64,000 nt of DNA. It comes from JALZEG01 sp035942255 (GTDB lineage Bacteria; Actinomycetota; CADDZG01; WHSQ01). The notes under the pieces are model-generated. The model had not been told where the DNA came from. It ran no database searches and saw only the letters and a list, made by a program, of their open reading frames with translations. Shown in pieces: positions 8,625 through 16,767 of the stretch. Location: NCBI GenBank assembly GCA_035942255.1, contig DASZDG010000103.1, positions 1 through 64,000 of the forward strand. Reading direction: 5' to 3'. Every line of letters begins with the position of its first letter. Position 1 is the first letter of the stretch. The position numbers and the translations under genes are program-made.

Positions 8625-8708
8625 TTACTTGCGGCCGGCGTTGGGCCTCTTGCCGTGGTTCGCCTTGTTCTTGCGCCTCGTGCGGCGCTTGCGGCCCTTC
8701 TTCGCCAT
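8625..8708 (-). CDS. Small basic ribosomal protein bL37
   Basis: A 27-residue, extremely basic protein: it opens with MAKKGRKRRTRRKNK and continues ANHGKRPNAGRK. The KANHGKRPN segment matches my recollection of the small 50S protein bL37 described in mycobacterial ribosomes, which is about 24 residues and is restricted to Actinomycetota. The ATG has GGGAGGAAGG just upstream. Two hairpin-bearing repeats occupy the leader. Genes this short are commonly missed by automatic annotation. The alternative, a bTHX-like 30S protein, fits the sequence less well. Confidence 0.8.
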   Translation of the reverse strand: MAKKGRKRRTRRKNKANHGKRPNAGRK

Positions 8709-8719
8709 GTGCCTTCCTC

Positions 8720-8781
8720 CCTTGGAGCATCGCCGAGGCGATGCTTCGCCCTCCTTGGAGCATCGCCGAGGCGATGCTTCG
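8720..8781 (-). repeat. Two 33-bp tandem repeats, each a hairpin, in the bL37 leader
   Basis: Two near-identical units start at 8720 and 8753. Each contains the perfect dyad AGCATCGCC-GA-GGCGATGCT, at 8726-8745 and 8759-8778. Read on the minus strand, each hairpin is preceded by an AAGGAG-type purine run resembling a ribosome binding site, and the true bL37 site follows the last one. The arrangement suggests a duplicated translational control element; function is inferred. Confidence 0.75.
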
Positions 8782-8949
8782 TCTCCTTCGAGTGAGCTAG
8801 TGAAAAACGCGCCTGTGGTAATATCGAAAACCGCCGCTGACCAGGGATTTTCGGTTTCGGCTCCGCAGTATAAGAGGTGGGATAACGAGCAGTTGTGAAG
8901 AGCCCCTCCCGTGAGGGGCTTTGTTGTGGAACGACCCGGTGAGGAGGGC
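8782..8949 (+). promoter_or_regulatory. Promoter and leader region of the rimP-nusA-infB operon
   Basis: Divergent from bL37. Possible -10 elements are TAATAT (8819-8824) and TATAAG (8869-8874), neither with a convincing -35. The leader ends in the hairpin annotated separately, and the rimP ribosome binding site GAGGAGGG is at 8941-8948. The arrangement fits transcription starting upstream of the hairpin so that rimP-nusA expression depends on reading through it. Confidence 0.4.
8901..8927 (+). terminator. Leader hairpin (possible attenuator) before rimP
   Basis: AGCCCCTC (8901-8908) pairs perfectly with GAGGGGCT (8913-8920) around a CCGT loop and is followed by TTGTTGT. It has the form of a weak intrinsic terminator placed inside the leader of an operon whose second gene encodes the termination/antitermination factor NusA, so autogenous control is plausible. 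Confidence 0.55.
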
Positions 8950-9420
8950 ATGGGAGCGCTCGAGGAGGTCCGGGAGCTCGCCGAGGCAGTCACTCGTCGC
9001 CGCTCGCTACGGTTGTGGGACGTCGAGATGGGCGGCCGGCCCGGAAGGGCGATCGTCAGGGTCTTCGTCGAAGGTGACGACGGCGTGGACCTCGACACCG
9101 TCGCCGAGGTGTCGGAGGAGATCTCCCGGGGGCTGGACCTGCGGGACCCGATCCAGGGGCGGTACACCCTCGAGGTGTCGTCGCCGGGGCTCGAACGGAG
9201 CCTGAAGGAACCCGAGCACTGGCGGGCCTCGGTCGGTAAGAAAGTGACGGTGAAGACGAAGGAGAAGCTCGTCGGCGACAGCCACCGCATCGACGGGACG
9301 GTGGCGGAGGCGACGGACGAGGCCGTCGCCCTCACGCTCGAAGGGCGGGACGACCGGGTCGAGATCCCCTTCGACGCGGTGCGGTCGGCCCGCACGGTCT
9401 TCGAGTGGGGCACGAACTGA
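8950..9420 (+). CDS. rimP: Ribosome maturation factor RimP
   Basis: 30S assembly factor (YlxS/RimP) acting on the 3' domain of 16S rRNA, and normally the first gene of the nusA-infB operon. The conserved core reads LDTVAEVSEEISRGLD and then LEVSSPGLERSLKEPEHW; the C-terminal SH3-like domain follows. I place the start at ATG 8950 because GAGGAGGG lies 1-9 nt before it; an in-frame GTG at 8911 would sit inside the leader hairpin. The product is 156 residues, typical for the family. Confidence 0.93.
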   Translation: MGALEEVRELAEAVTRRRSLRLWDVEMGGRPGRAIVRVFVEGDDGVDLDTVAEVSEEISRGLDLRDPIQGRYTLEVSSPGLERSLKEPEHWRASVGKKVTVKTKEKLVGDSHRIDGTVAEATDEAVALTLEGRDDRVEIPFDAVRSARTVFEWGTN

Positions 9421-9458
9421 CAAGCCAAGCAAATGACGAGAGAGGAGGCTGAGGCGAG

Positions 9459-10538
9459 ATGCAGATCCCCATGGACTCGCTGCGCGAGCTCGAACGTGAG
9501 CGCGGGATCGCTTTCGACACGCTGGTAGAAGCGATCGAGAAGGCCTTGGCGTCCGCATACCTCAAGGTCATCAACGCCGACGAGACCCGCGGCGCGCGGG
9601 CGGTCGTCGAGCCCGAGACCGGCGACGTCACCGTGTACGCGCAGGACATCGAGATCGATCCCGACACCGAAGAGGTGACGGTCCTGAAGGAGTGGGAGGA
9701 CACCCCCGAGGACTTCGGGCGCATCGCCGCGCAGACGGCGAAGCAGGTGATCCTCCAGCGCCTGCGCGAGGCCGAGCGCGACATCACGTTCGGCGAGTAC
9801 GCGGGCCGCGAGGGCGACATCGTCACGGGGATCGTCCAGCAGCAGGACCACCGCTACACGATCCTCGACCTCGGCAAGACCGAGGCCCTCATGCCCCCGT
9901 CCGAGCAGATCCCCCACGAGCGCTACGAGCACGGCGCGCGGCTGAAGGCGTACATCGTCGAGGTCCGCCGCTCGGCCCGCGGCCCCCAGATCATCACCTC
10001 GCGGACGCACCCGGGCCTGATCAAGCGCCTGTTCGAGCTCGAGGTGCCGGAGATCCTCGACGGGATCGTCGAGATCAAGAACGTGGCCCGCGAGCCGGGG
10101 CACCGCTCGAAGATCGCGGTGTCGTCCAACGACCGCAACGTCGACCCCGTCGGCGCGTGCGTCGGCGCCAAGGGCTCGCGCGTCCGCATGGTGATGAACG
10201 AGCTGCGCGGCGAGAAGATCGACATCATCAAGTGGACGGAGAAGCCCGAGGAGTTCGTCGCGAACGCGCTGTCGCCGGCGAAGGTCAAGGAGGTCCGCCT
10301 CCTCTCCGACGGCGAGACCGCGCTCGTGATCGTGCCCGACTACCAGCTGTCGCTGGCGATCGGCAAGGAGGGCCAGAACGCGCGGCTCGCCGCCCGCCTC
10401 ACCGGCCTGCGGGTCGACATCAAGTCCGAGTCGCAGCTGCGGCGCGAGGCCGAGGAGGCCGCGTCGAAGGAAGCGGCCGCAGCGGCGGAGGCGGAGCCGG
10501 CGGCGGTCTCAGGAGATGCCGAGCAGAGCGACGACTAA
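9459..10538 (+). CDS. nusA: Transcription termination/antitermination factor NusA
   Basis: Binds RNA polymerase and nascent RNA and modulates pausing, termination and antitermination. The N-terminal polymerase-binding domain covers residues 1-125, an S1 domain about 130-200 (REGDIVTGIVQQQDHRYTIL), and two KH domains about 205-340 (GACVGAKGSRVRMV; LAIGKEGQNARLAARLTG). After residue 340 there is only a short Ala/Glu tail, with none of the extra C-terminal repeats of the E. coli protein. GAGAGGAGG precedes the ATG. The small ylxR gene that usually follows is absent; infB comes next. Confidence 0.96.
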   Translation: MQIPMDSLRELERERGIAFDTLVEAIEKALASAYLKVINADETRGARAVVEPETGDVTVYAQDIEIDPDTEEVTVLKEWEDTPEDFGRIAAQTAKQVILQRLREAERDITFGEYAGREGDIVTGIVQQQDHRYTILDLGKTEALMPPSEQIPHERYEHGARLKAYIVEVRRSARGPQIITSRTHPGLIKRLFELEVPEILDGIVEIKNVAREPGHRSKIAVSSNDRNVDPVGACVGAKGSRVRMVMNELRGEKIDIIKWTEKPEEFVANALSPAKVKEVRLLSDGETALVIVPDYQLSLAIGKEGQNARLAARLTGLRVDIKSESQLRREAEEAASKEAAAAAEAEPAAVSGDAEQSDD

Positions 10539-10596
10539 GATCAGTCCGCCCCGCTCGCGGCGGGGCCGACTCCTGTAGGAACCGAAGGGAACGCGT

Positions 10597-12714
10597 ATGG
10601 CAAAGCCGAGAGTCCACGAAGTAGCGAAGGAGCTGGGGCTCAGCTCCAAGGAGGTGCTCGCGCACCTCGAGAGCATCGGGCAGCCCGCGAAGAGCCACAG
10701 CTCCAGCATCGAGGAGGACGTGGCCGCGCGCGTGCGCGCGGACCTCGGCAACGGTGCCGCGCCGGCCGCGGAGGCTCCCGCGGCGCCGGCGAAGGCTCCG
10801 GCCGCGAAGCCCTCACAGCCTGCTGCGGCCCCCGCTCCCGCCGAGCCCGCTCCCGTCGAGGCGCCGCCTCCGGTGGCGGCCGAGCCGGAGCCCGCTCCCG
10901 AGCCCGTGGCGGCAGCCGCACCCGAGCCGGAACCCGAGCCAGAAGGCGCCGCTGCGATCCGCGTCCACCGCGGCATCACCGTGAAGGACTTCGCCGAGGC
11001 CCTCGACCGCTCTCCCGCCGAGATCGTCAAGGTCCTGCTCGGCATGGGCGAGATGGTCACCGTCACGCAGTCGATGAGCGACGAGGCCGTCCTGCTGGTC
11101 GCCGACGAGCTCGGCGCGACCGTGACCGTGATCGACCCCGAGATGGAGGAGGCCGAGGCCGACCAGGCCGACGCCGGCGACGACGACGAGGACGCCGAGA
11201 TGATCGTCCGGCCCCCGGTCGTGACCGTCATGGGGCACGTCGACCACGGCAAGACCGCGATCCTCGACGCGATCCGCAAGACCGACGTCGCGGGCGGCGA
11301 GGCCGGCGGCATCACGCAGCACATCGGCGCCTACCGCGTGCACTACGACGGGCGCGAGGTCACGTTCATCGACACCCCGGGCCACGAGGCGTTCACCGCG
11401 ATGCGCGCCCGCGGCGCGCAGGTCACGGACATCGCGGTGCTGGTCGTCGCGGCCGACGACGGCGTCATGCCGCAGACGGTCGAGGCGATCGACCACGCGA
11501 AGGCGGCGAAGGTCCCGATCGTCGTCGCGGTCAACAAGATCGACAAGCCCGAGGCCGACCCGATGAGGGTGCGCACGCAGCTCTCCGACCACGGCCTCCA
11601 GCCCGAGGAGTGGGGCGGCGACACCGTGTTCGTCGACGTCTCCGCGAAGCAGCGGACGAACCTCGAAGGCCTCATCGAGATGATCCTGCTGACTGCCGAC
11701 GTGCAGCTCGAAGGCCACCTCAAGGCGAACCCCACCACGCACGCTCGCGGCGTCGTGATCGAGGCTCACCTCGACAAGGGCCGCGGCCCCCTCGCCACCG
11801 TCCTCGTGAAGAAGGGGACGCTCTACCAGGGCGACGCGATCATCGCCGGCGCCTCCTGGGGCAGGGTCCGCGCCATGCTCGACGAGCGCGGCAACAACGT
11901 CGAGGAGGCGACGCCGGGCCAGCCCGTCCAGGTGCTCGGCTGGCAGTCGGTCCCCGAGGCCGGCGACGAGTTCCGCTCGCTCGACGACGAGCGCGAGGCG
12001 CGGTCGATCGCAGGCGAGCGCGAGCAGCACCGCCGCGCGGCCGAGCTGGTGTCCGCCCGCGGCACGTCGCTCCAGTCGCTGCTCGCGGCGACGCGCGAGG
12101 GCGAGACGCCCGAGCTGAACCTGCTGCTGAAAGCCGACGCACAGGGGTCGGTCGAGGCGCTCGACGACCAGCTCGGCAAGCTCGACCAGTCCGTCGTCAA
12201 GGTCAACGTGCTCCGCAAGGGCGTCGGCGGGATCACCGAGAACGACATCACGCTCGCGCAGGCGTCGAACGCGATCGTCATCGGCTTCAACGTCGTGCCG
12301 AACGTCCAGGCGCGCACGCTCGCCGAGGAGGGCAGCGTCGACGTGCGGACGTACCGCGTCATCTACCAGATCGTCCAGGACGTCGAAAACGCGGCCCGCG
12401 GTCTGCTCGGCCCGGAGGAGCGCGAGGTCCCGCTCGGCCAGGCGGAGGTCCGCGCGACCTTCCGAGTGCCGCGGCTCGGTGTCGTCGCCGGTTGCATGGT
12501 GCTCGAGGGCGTCATCCGGCGCAACGCCTCGGCCCGGCTCGTGCGCGACGGGACCGTCGTGTACGAGACGACGATCGGCTCGCTGCGCCGGTTCAAGGAC
12601 GACCAGCGCGAGGTCGCGGCGGGGTTCGAGTGCGGCATCGGGCTCGAGGGCTTCCAGGACGTCAAAGAGGGCGACATCATCCAGGCGTTCGAGGTCCAAG
12701 AGGTCGCTCGCTAG
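10597..12714 (+). CDS. infB: Translation initiation factor IF-2
   Basis: GTPase that delivers initiator tRNA to the 30S P site and promotes subunit joining. Residues 1-55 form the IF2 N-terminal domain (VHEVAKELGLSSKEVLAHLE). A linker of about 65 residues is almost entirely Ala, Pro and Glu. A second N-domain follows, then the G domain with GHVDHGKT near residue 212, DTPGHEAF and NKID, and the C-terminal domains II-IV. At 705 residues it is smaller than the roughly 1000-residue Streptomyces form because the linker is short. A GC-rich hairpin lies in the 58-bp gap after nusA. Confidence 0.97.
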   Translation: MAKPRVHEVAKELGLSSKEVLAHLESIGQPAKSHSSSIEEDVAARVRADLGNGAAPAAEAPAAPAKAPAAKPSQPAAAPAPAEPAPVEAPPPVAAEPEPAPEPVAAAAPEPEPEPEGAAAIRVHRGITVKDFAEALDRSPAEIVKVLLGMGEMVTVTQSMSDEAVLLVADELGATVTVIDPEMEEAEADQADAGDDDEDAEMIVRPPVVTVMGHVDHGKTAILDAIRKTDVAGGEAGGITQHIGAYRVHYDGREVTFIDTPGHEAFTAMRARGAQVTDIAVLVVAADDGVMPQTVEAIDHAKAAKVPIVVAVNKIDKPEADPMRVRTQLSDHGLQPEEWGGDTVFVDVSAKQRTNLEGLIEMILLTADVQLEGHLKANPTTHARGVVIEAHLDKGRGPLATVLVKKGTLYQGDAIIAGASWGRVRAMLDERGNNVEEATPGQPVQVLGWQSVPEAGDEFRSLDDEREARSIAGEREQHRRAAELVSARGTSLQSLLAATREGETPELNLLLKADAQGSVEALDDQLGKLDQSVVKVNVLRKGVGGITENDITLAQASNAIVIGFNVVPNVQARTLAEEGSVDVRTYRVIYQIVQDVENAARGLLGPEEREVPLGQAEVRATFRVPRLGVVAGCMVLEGVIRRNASARLVRDGTVVYETTIGSLRRFKDDQREVAAGFECGIGLEGFQDVKEGDIIQAFEVQEVAR

Positions 12715-12725
12715 AACCCGCCGAC

Positions 12726-13028
12726 GTGTTCATAGGTGTAGCCCGGCTCGAGCTGTTCATCCCCGACAGCGCGTCGCTGAAGGACAAGCGCCACGTGCTG
12801 CGGTCGATCACCGACGGAGTGCGCAGGAAGTTCAACGTGTCGATCGCGGAGGTCGAGTACCAGGACCTGTGGCAGCGGGCGGCCCTCGGCATCGCGTGCA
12901 CGTCCGAGTCCATCGGGCAGTGCCGCAAGATCCTGCAGGAGGTCGAGAAGACCGTCGGACGCGCGGCCCTCGAGGGGGCCGAGATCGTGGCGCGGGAGAC
13001 CGAGATAGTGGCGTGGGAGGACCTGTGA
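12726..13028 (+). CDS. ylxP: YlxP-like DUF503 protein
   Basis: A 100-residue DUF503 protein opening GVARLELFIPDSASLKDKRH and containing FNVSIAEVEYQDLWQRA, the typical signature of the family. It lies between infB and rbfA, its standard place in Gram-positive nusA operons. Its exact role is not established; position suggests a link with ribosome assembly or RNA. It starts with GTG 11 nt after infB and overlaps rbfA by GTGA. The fold is thought to be ferredoxin-like with no obvious catalytic residues. Confidence 0.85.
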   Translation: MFIGVARLELFIPDSASLKDKRHVLRSITDGVRRKFNVSIAEVEYQDLWQRAALGIACTSESIGQCRKILQEVEKTVGRAALEGAEIVARETEIVAWEDL

Positions 13029-13384
13029 GCCAGCGGACCGAGAGGGTGCAGAAGCTCGCGCGCCAGGTCCTCGGCGACGCGATCCAGTCGCTGAAGGACC
13101 CGCGCGTCGGGTTCGCGACCGTCACCGCGGTCCGGATCACTCCGGACCTGCGGCACGCGCGCGTGCTGATCAGCGTCCTCGGTGACGCCGACGCGCAGAA
13201 GGAGTCGATGGCGGGGCTCGAGTCGGCGAAGCCGGTGCTGCGCGCCGAGCTGGGGCGCCAGATGCGGATGAAGTACCTTCCCGACCTGGTGTTCGAGCTG
13301 GACGAAGGCGCCGCCGAGGCAGAGAAGATCGAGGGCCTCCTTCGCCGGATCCACGACGAAGAGGCCACGGAGGAACAAGAGTGA
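13025..13384 (+). CDS. rbfA: Ribosome-binding factor A
   Basis: Cold-shock-linked 30S maturation factor that binds the 5' helix of 16S rRNA. The 119-residue protein has the KH-like RbfA fold, with IQSLKDPRVGFATVTAVRIT and then LRAELGRQMRMKYLPDLVFE. The GTG start overlaps the ylxP stop and its own stop overlaps the next GTG, so the three genes are translationally chained. The C-terminus ends in an acidic stretch. Confidence 0.95.
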   Translation: MSQRTERVQKLARQVLGDAIQSLKDPRVGFATVTAVRITPDLRHARVLISVLGDADAQKESMAGLESAKPVLRAELGRQMRMKYLPDLVFELDEGAAEAEKIEGLLRRIHDEEATEEQE

Positions 13385-14364
13385 GGTACGACGCCCCCGA
13401 GTGGGACGACGTGGTGAGCGTGCTGAAAGGCGCGACCGACGTCGTGCTCGCGTGCCACGTGAACCCGGACGGGGACGCGGTCGGTTCGCTGCTCGCGGTC
13501 TCGATCGGCCTGCGCAAGCTCGGCGCCCGGACGTGGCCGAGCTGGGGGACCGATCCCGTCGTTATTCCCCCGGCGTACGCGTTCCTCCCGGGGGCCGACA
13601 CGCTGGTGCAGCCGCGCGAGGTCCCGGACGCGCCGGTGTTCGTCGCTCTCGACTGCGGCGCCGCCGACCGGCTCGGCGACCTCGAGGGAAAGGCGAAGGC
13701 GGCGCCGGTCCTCGTGAACGTCGACCACCACCCGGGCAACGGGAACTTCGGGACGCACAACGTGGTCGTGACGCACGCGTCGTCTACCGCCGAGCTCGCG
13801 GCCTATCTGCTGCTCGACGCCGGCGTCGACATCGACAAGGACATCGCCACCGCCCTCTACACCGGGATCGTCACCGACACCGGCCGCTTCCAGTACTCGA
13901 ACTCGACGCCGGAGACGTTGCGGCTCGCGGCGGACCTGCTCGAGCGCGGGGTTGCGGCCCCCGAGGTCGCGATCGAGGTGTTCGAGAGCGCTCCGTACGG
14001 GTTCCTGAAGCTGATGGGGCGGATCCTCGACCGCGCCGTGCTCTTCGAGGAGGAGCGGTTCATCTACTCGTGGGTCGATCGCTCGGACCTCGACGAGACC
14101 GGCGTCGCGATGGACGAGACCGAGAAGCTGATCGACGTCATCCGCGCCACGAACGTCGCCGACGTGGCCGCGATCTTCAAGCAGCAGAAGAACGGGGAGT
14201 ACCGCGTGAGCCTGCGGTCCAAGGGCCCCGTCAGCGTCGGCGCGATAGCGCGCGCCCGCGGGGGCGGCGGGCACGAGCTGGCCGCGGGGTTCACCGCGGC
14301 CGACGTGCACACGGCGGCGGCCTCCATACGAGAGGGCCTGCGCACGGCCGGAAGCGCCGCGTGA
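13381..14364 (+). CDS. nrnA: DHH-family nanoRNase / pAp phosphatase
   Basis: Bifunctional oligoribonuclease and 3'-phosphoadenosine phosphatase of the DHH-DHHA1 superfamily, degrading 2-5 nt RNAs to mononucleotides. Mn-binding motifs are clear: HVNPDGDAVGS near residue 27, LDCGAADR near 84, NVDHHPGN near 118; the substrate-binding GGGGHELAAGF lies near residue 295 in the DHHA1 domain. At 327 residues it is full length. Its place between rbfA and truB is conserved in Gram-positive bacteria. It overlaps both neighbours by 4 nt. Confidence 0.92.
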   Translation: MRYDAPEWDDVVSVLKGATDVVLACHVNPDGDAVGSLLAVSIGLRKLGARTWPSWGTDPVVIPPAYAFLPGADTLVQPREVPDAPVFVALDCGAADRLGDLEGKAKAAPVLVNVDHHPGNGNFGTHNVVVTHASSTAELAAYLLLDAGVDIDKDIATALYTGIVTDTGRFQYSNSTPETLRLAADLLERGVAAPEVAIEVFESAPYGFLKLMGRILDRAVLFEEERFIYSWVDRSDLDETGVAMDETEKLIDVIRATNVADVAAIFKQQKNGEYRVSLRSKGPVSVGAIARARGGGGHELAAGFTAADVHTAAASIREGLRTAGSAA

Positions 14365-15218
14365 CCGACGGCGTGCTCGTCATAGACAAGCCCGCCGGCG
14401 TCACGTCGCACGACGTCGTCGACGCGGTGCGCCGGGCGCTGGGCACGCGCAAGGTCGGCCACGCGGGGACGCTCGATCCCGGCGCGACCGGCATCCTGCT
14501 CGTCGGCGTGGGCCGCGCGACGCGCTTCCTCTCGTACGCGCAGGCCGCGCCGAAGCGCTACGTGGCCGGCGCGCAGTTCGGATCCTCCACGACGACCCAG
14601 GACTCGTCGGGAGAGGTAATCGCCACGGCCGAGCCCGGCTTCTCGGAGAACGACCTCGGCGCGGCGCTCGAACGATTCACCGGCGACATCGAGCAGGTCC
14701 CGCCGATGGTCTCCGCGATCAAGATCGGCGGCGAGAAGCTCTACGAGAAGGCGCGTCGCGGCGAAGAGGTCGAGCGCGCGCCGCGTCCCGTGACGATCTA
14801 CGAGGTGAAGCTGCTGGCGTTCGATCCGGGGGCCGCGCACGCGACGCTCGAGGTGCTGTGCTCCGGGGGGACGTACGTACGGACGCTGGTGCACGACGTG
14901 GGGGCCGCTCTCGGTTGCGGGGCGCACATGACGTCGCTGCGCCGCATCGAGGCCGCGGGGTTCACGGACGCGGACGCGATCCCGCTCGACGCCGTCTCTC
15001 CGGATGCGCTGCGCCCGCTGGGCGACGCGGTCAAGGAGCTGGTGCGCGTCGACGTGGACGCGGGGGCCGCGAAGCTCGTCTCGTTCGGGCGACCGCTGCC
15101 GATCCCGGCCCCCGTGGAGCCCGGCGGCCACGTCGCGGTGTTCCACGAGGACGCGCTCCTCGGCGTGTACGTGTCGGGAGAGGACGGGCTGCGGCCGGAC
15201 CGCGTGGTCCCGGCGTGA
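14361..15218 (+). CDS. truB: tRNA pseudouridine-55 synthase
   Basis: Makes the universal pseudouridine 55 in the T-loop of tRNAs. The N-terminal domain has VLVIDKPAGVTSHDVV and the catalytic loop GHAGTLDPGATGILLVGVG, whose Asp is the nucleophile. CSGGTYVRTLVHDVG follows near residue 175. The C-terminal part (about 215-285) looks like a degenerate PUA-type domain. It starts with GTG overlapping the nrnA stop, and its own stop overlaps the ribF GTG. Confidence 0.96.
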   Translation: MTDGVLVIDKPAGVTSHDVVDAVRRALGTRKVGHAGTLDPGATGILLVGVGRATRFLSYAQAAPKRYVAGAQFGSSTTTQDSSGEVIATAEPGFSENDLGAALERFTGDIEQVPPMVSAIKIGGEKLYEKARRGEEVERAPRPVTIYEVKLLAFDPGAAHATLEVLCSGGTYVRTLVHDVGAALGCGAHMTSLRRIEAAGFTDADAIPLDAVSPDALRPLGDAVKELVRVDVDAGAAKLVSFGRPLPIPAPVEPGGHVAVFHEDALLGVYVSGEDGLRPDRVVPA

Positions 15219-16201
15219 CGTCCGGTCCTGCGCGACGCCAAGGCGCCGCGCGCCCGCGGGTGGTCGTCGGCATCGACGCGCTGGAGCCTCCCGAGCAGGG
15301 GGCCGCGATCACGATCGGCACGTTCGACGGCGTGCACCTGGGGCACCGTGCCCTCATCGCCCAGACGATCGGTGAGGCGCGTCAACGCGGGCTTGCGTCG
15401 GTCGTCCTCACCTGGGACCGGCACCCGGCGATGACGCTGCGGCCGGACGCCGCCCCGCCGATGCTCTCGAGCCCCGAGCGCAAGGTCGAGCTGCTGCGCG
15501 AGACGGGGCCCGCCGTGATCGCGGTGCTTCCGTTCGACGTCCCGCTGTCGCAGCGCCCGCCCGAGTCGTTCGTCGAGGACGTGCTCGTGAAAGGCCTCGG
15601 CGCACGGCTGGTGCTCGTCGGCGCCGGCTGGCGCTTCGGGAAGGGCCGCGCCGGGACGGTCGACCTGCTCGCGGAGCTCGGCCGCAACCTCGGGTTCGAG
15701 GCGCGGGGGGTCGAGCTCGAGGAGGTGTCGGGGGAGGCCGCGTCGAGCAGCCGCGTCCGTAAGGCCGTGACGAGCGGCGACGTCGCGCTCGCGGAACGGC
15801 TCCTCGGCCGTCCGTTCGACCTCGACGGGATCGTCGAGCACGGGGACTCGCGCGGCGCCGGCCTCGGCTTCCCGACGGCGAACCTGGCCATCGACCCGTC
15901 GATCGCCGCGCCGCCCGTGGGCGTTTACGCCGGGAGGGCGAGAGCGGGGGGAAGCTGGTTCCCCGCGGCGACCAACGTCGGCGTCAACCCCACGTTCGGC
16001 GGCGGCGGCCCGCCCCGCATCGAGAGCTACCTCATCGGGTTCGAGGGCGACCTCTACGGGCAGAGCCTCCGCGTCGAGTTCTGGGAGCGCCTGCGCGACG
16101 AGGAGCGGTTCGACTCCGCGGAGGCCCTGGTCGAGCAGATCGAGCGCGACGTGGCGGCGACGCGGGCGCTGGTGGGGGACCTCCCGTCGGGAGCCTCGTG
16201 A
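15215..16201 (+). CDS. ribF: Bifunctional riboflavin kinase / FAD synthetase
   Basis: Converts riboflavin to FMN and FMN to FAD. The N-terminal adenylyltransferase half has ITIGTFDGVHLGHRALI near residue 32 and SSSRVRKAV near 183. The riboflavin kinase half has GAGLGFPTANLA near 218, TNVGVNPTF near 253 and the conserved FWERLRDEERF near the end. GTG 15215 overlaps the truB stop; a GTG slightly downstream is possible, but the GTGA overlap pattern of this operon favours 15215. It ends the operon begun by rimP. Confidence 0.95.
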   Translation: MTSGPARRQGAARPRVVVGIDALEPPEQGAAITIGTFDGVHLGHRALIAQTIGEARQRGLASVVLTWDRHPAMTLRPDAAPPMLSSPERKVELLRETGPAVIAVLPFDVPLSQRPPESFVEDVLVKGLGARLVLVGAGWRFGKGRAGTVDLLAELGRNLGFEARGVELEEVSGEAASSSRVRKAVTSGDVALAERLLGRPFDLDGIVEHGDSRGAGLGFPTANLAIDPSIAAPPVGVYAGRARAGGSWFPAATNVGVNPTFGGGGPPRIESYLIGFEGDLYGQSLRVEFWERLRDEERFDSAEALVEQIERDVAATRALVGDLPSGAS

Positions 16202-16295
16202 CCTGCTACGATGACCTCCGCTCGCGGCGGTTTCGTCGATCCGCGACCGCATTCGATCCGACCTGAAGCGACCCGAAGGGACCTACGTAGCGCGC

Positions 16296-16565
16296 ATGGC
16301 TCTGCTCAAGGAACAGAAGCAAGACATCATCTCGGACAACGCCCGGGGTAACGCCGACACGGGCTCTCCCGAGGTCCAGATCGCCCTGCTCACGCAGCGG
16401 ATCTCCGAGCTCACCGAGCACCTGAAGACCCACAAGCACGACCACCACTCGAGGCGCGGCCTGCTCCGCATGGTCGGCCGCCGCAAGCGGCTGCTCGCAT
16501 ATCTCCAGCGCGAGGACGTCGACCGCTACCGCGCCCTCATCGGCAAGCTGGGCCTGCGCCGATAG
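16296..16565 (+). CDS. rpsO: 30S ribosomal protein S15
   Basis: Ribosomal protein uS15, an early binder of the 16S central domain that also bridges to the 50S subunit. The 89-residue protein has the standard helices (TGSPEVQIALLTQRISELTE and HHSRRGLLRMVGRRKRLLAY). GAAGGGACC lies upstream of the ATG. A TACGAT hexamer at 16206-16211, just after ribF, could be the -10 of its own promoter. It is followed by pnp, the conserved rpsO-pnp pair. Confidence 0.97.
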   Translation: MALLKEQKQDIISDNARGNADTGSPEVQIALLTQRISELTEHLKTHKHDHHSRRGLLRMVGRRKRLLAYLQREDVDRYRALIGKLGLRR

Positions 16566-16643
16566 CTCCGGCCCCGACTTCGCAAAGGAGGACCGCCGTC
16601 GCCCTGACCCCGTAGCAAGCAAGTGGAGAGGGCCGGCCCCTTC

Positions 16644-16700
16644 GGTCGGTTATCAGTTGAGACCCCATCTCCGAGGTGGGCCCCCAACTGACAATCGGCC
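16644..16700 (+). promoter_or_regulatory. Long stem-loop in the pnp leader
   Basis: GGTCGGTTATCAGTTG (16644-16659) pairs with CAACTGACAATCGGCC (16685-16700): 16 positions with two G-U pairs and a single mismatch, around a 25-nt apical region. It lies in the roughly 200-nt rpsO-pnp gap. In E. coli, RNase III cleaves a leader duplex here and PNPase then represses its own mRNA. The same role is inferred. The rest of the gap shows no gene. Confidence 0.65.
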
Positions 16701-16767
16701 ACGGCTGGCGCCTCTCCTCCCACCGAGCCCGTGCAGCACAGCGCGGGCCGATCACAGGAGGATTCCT

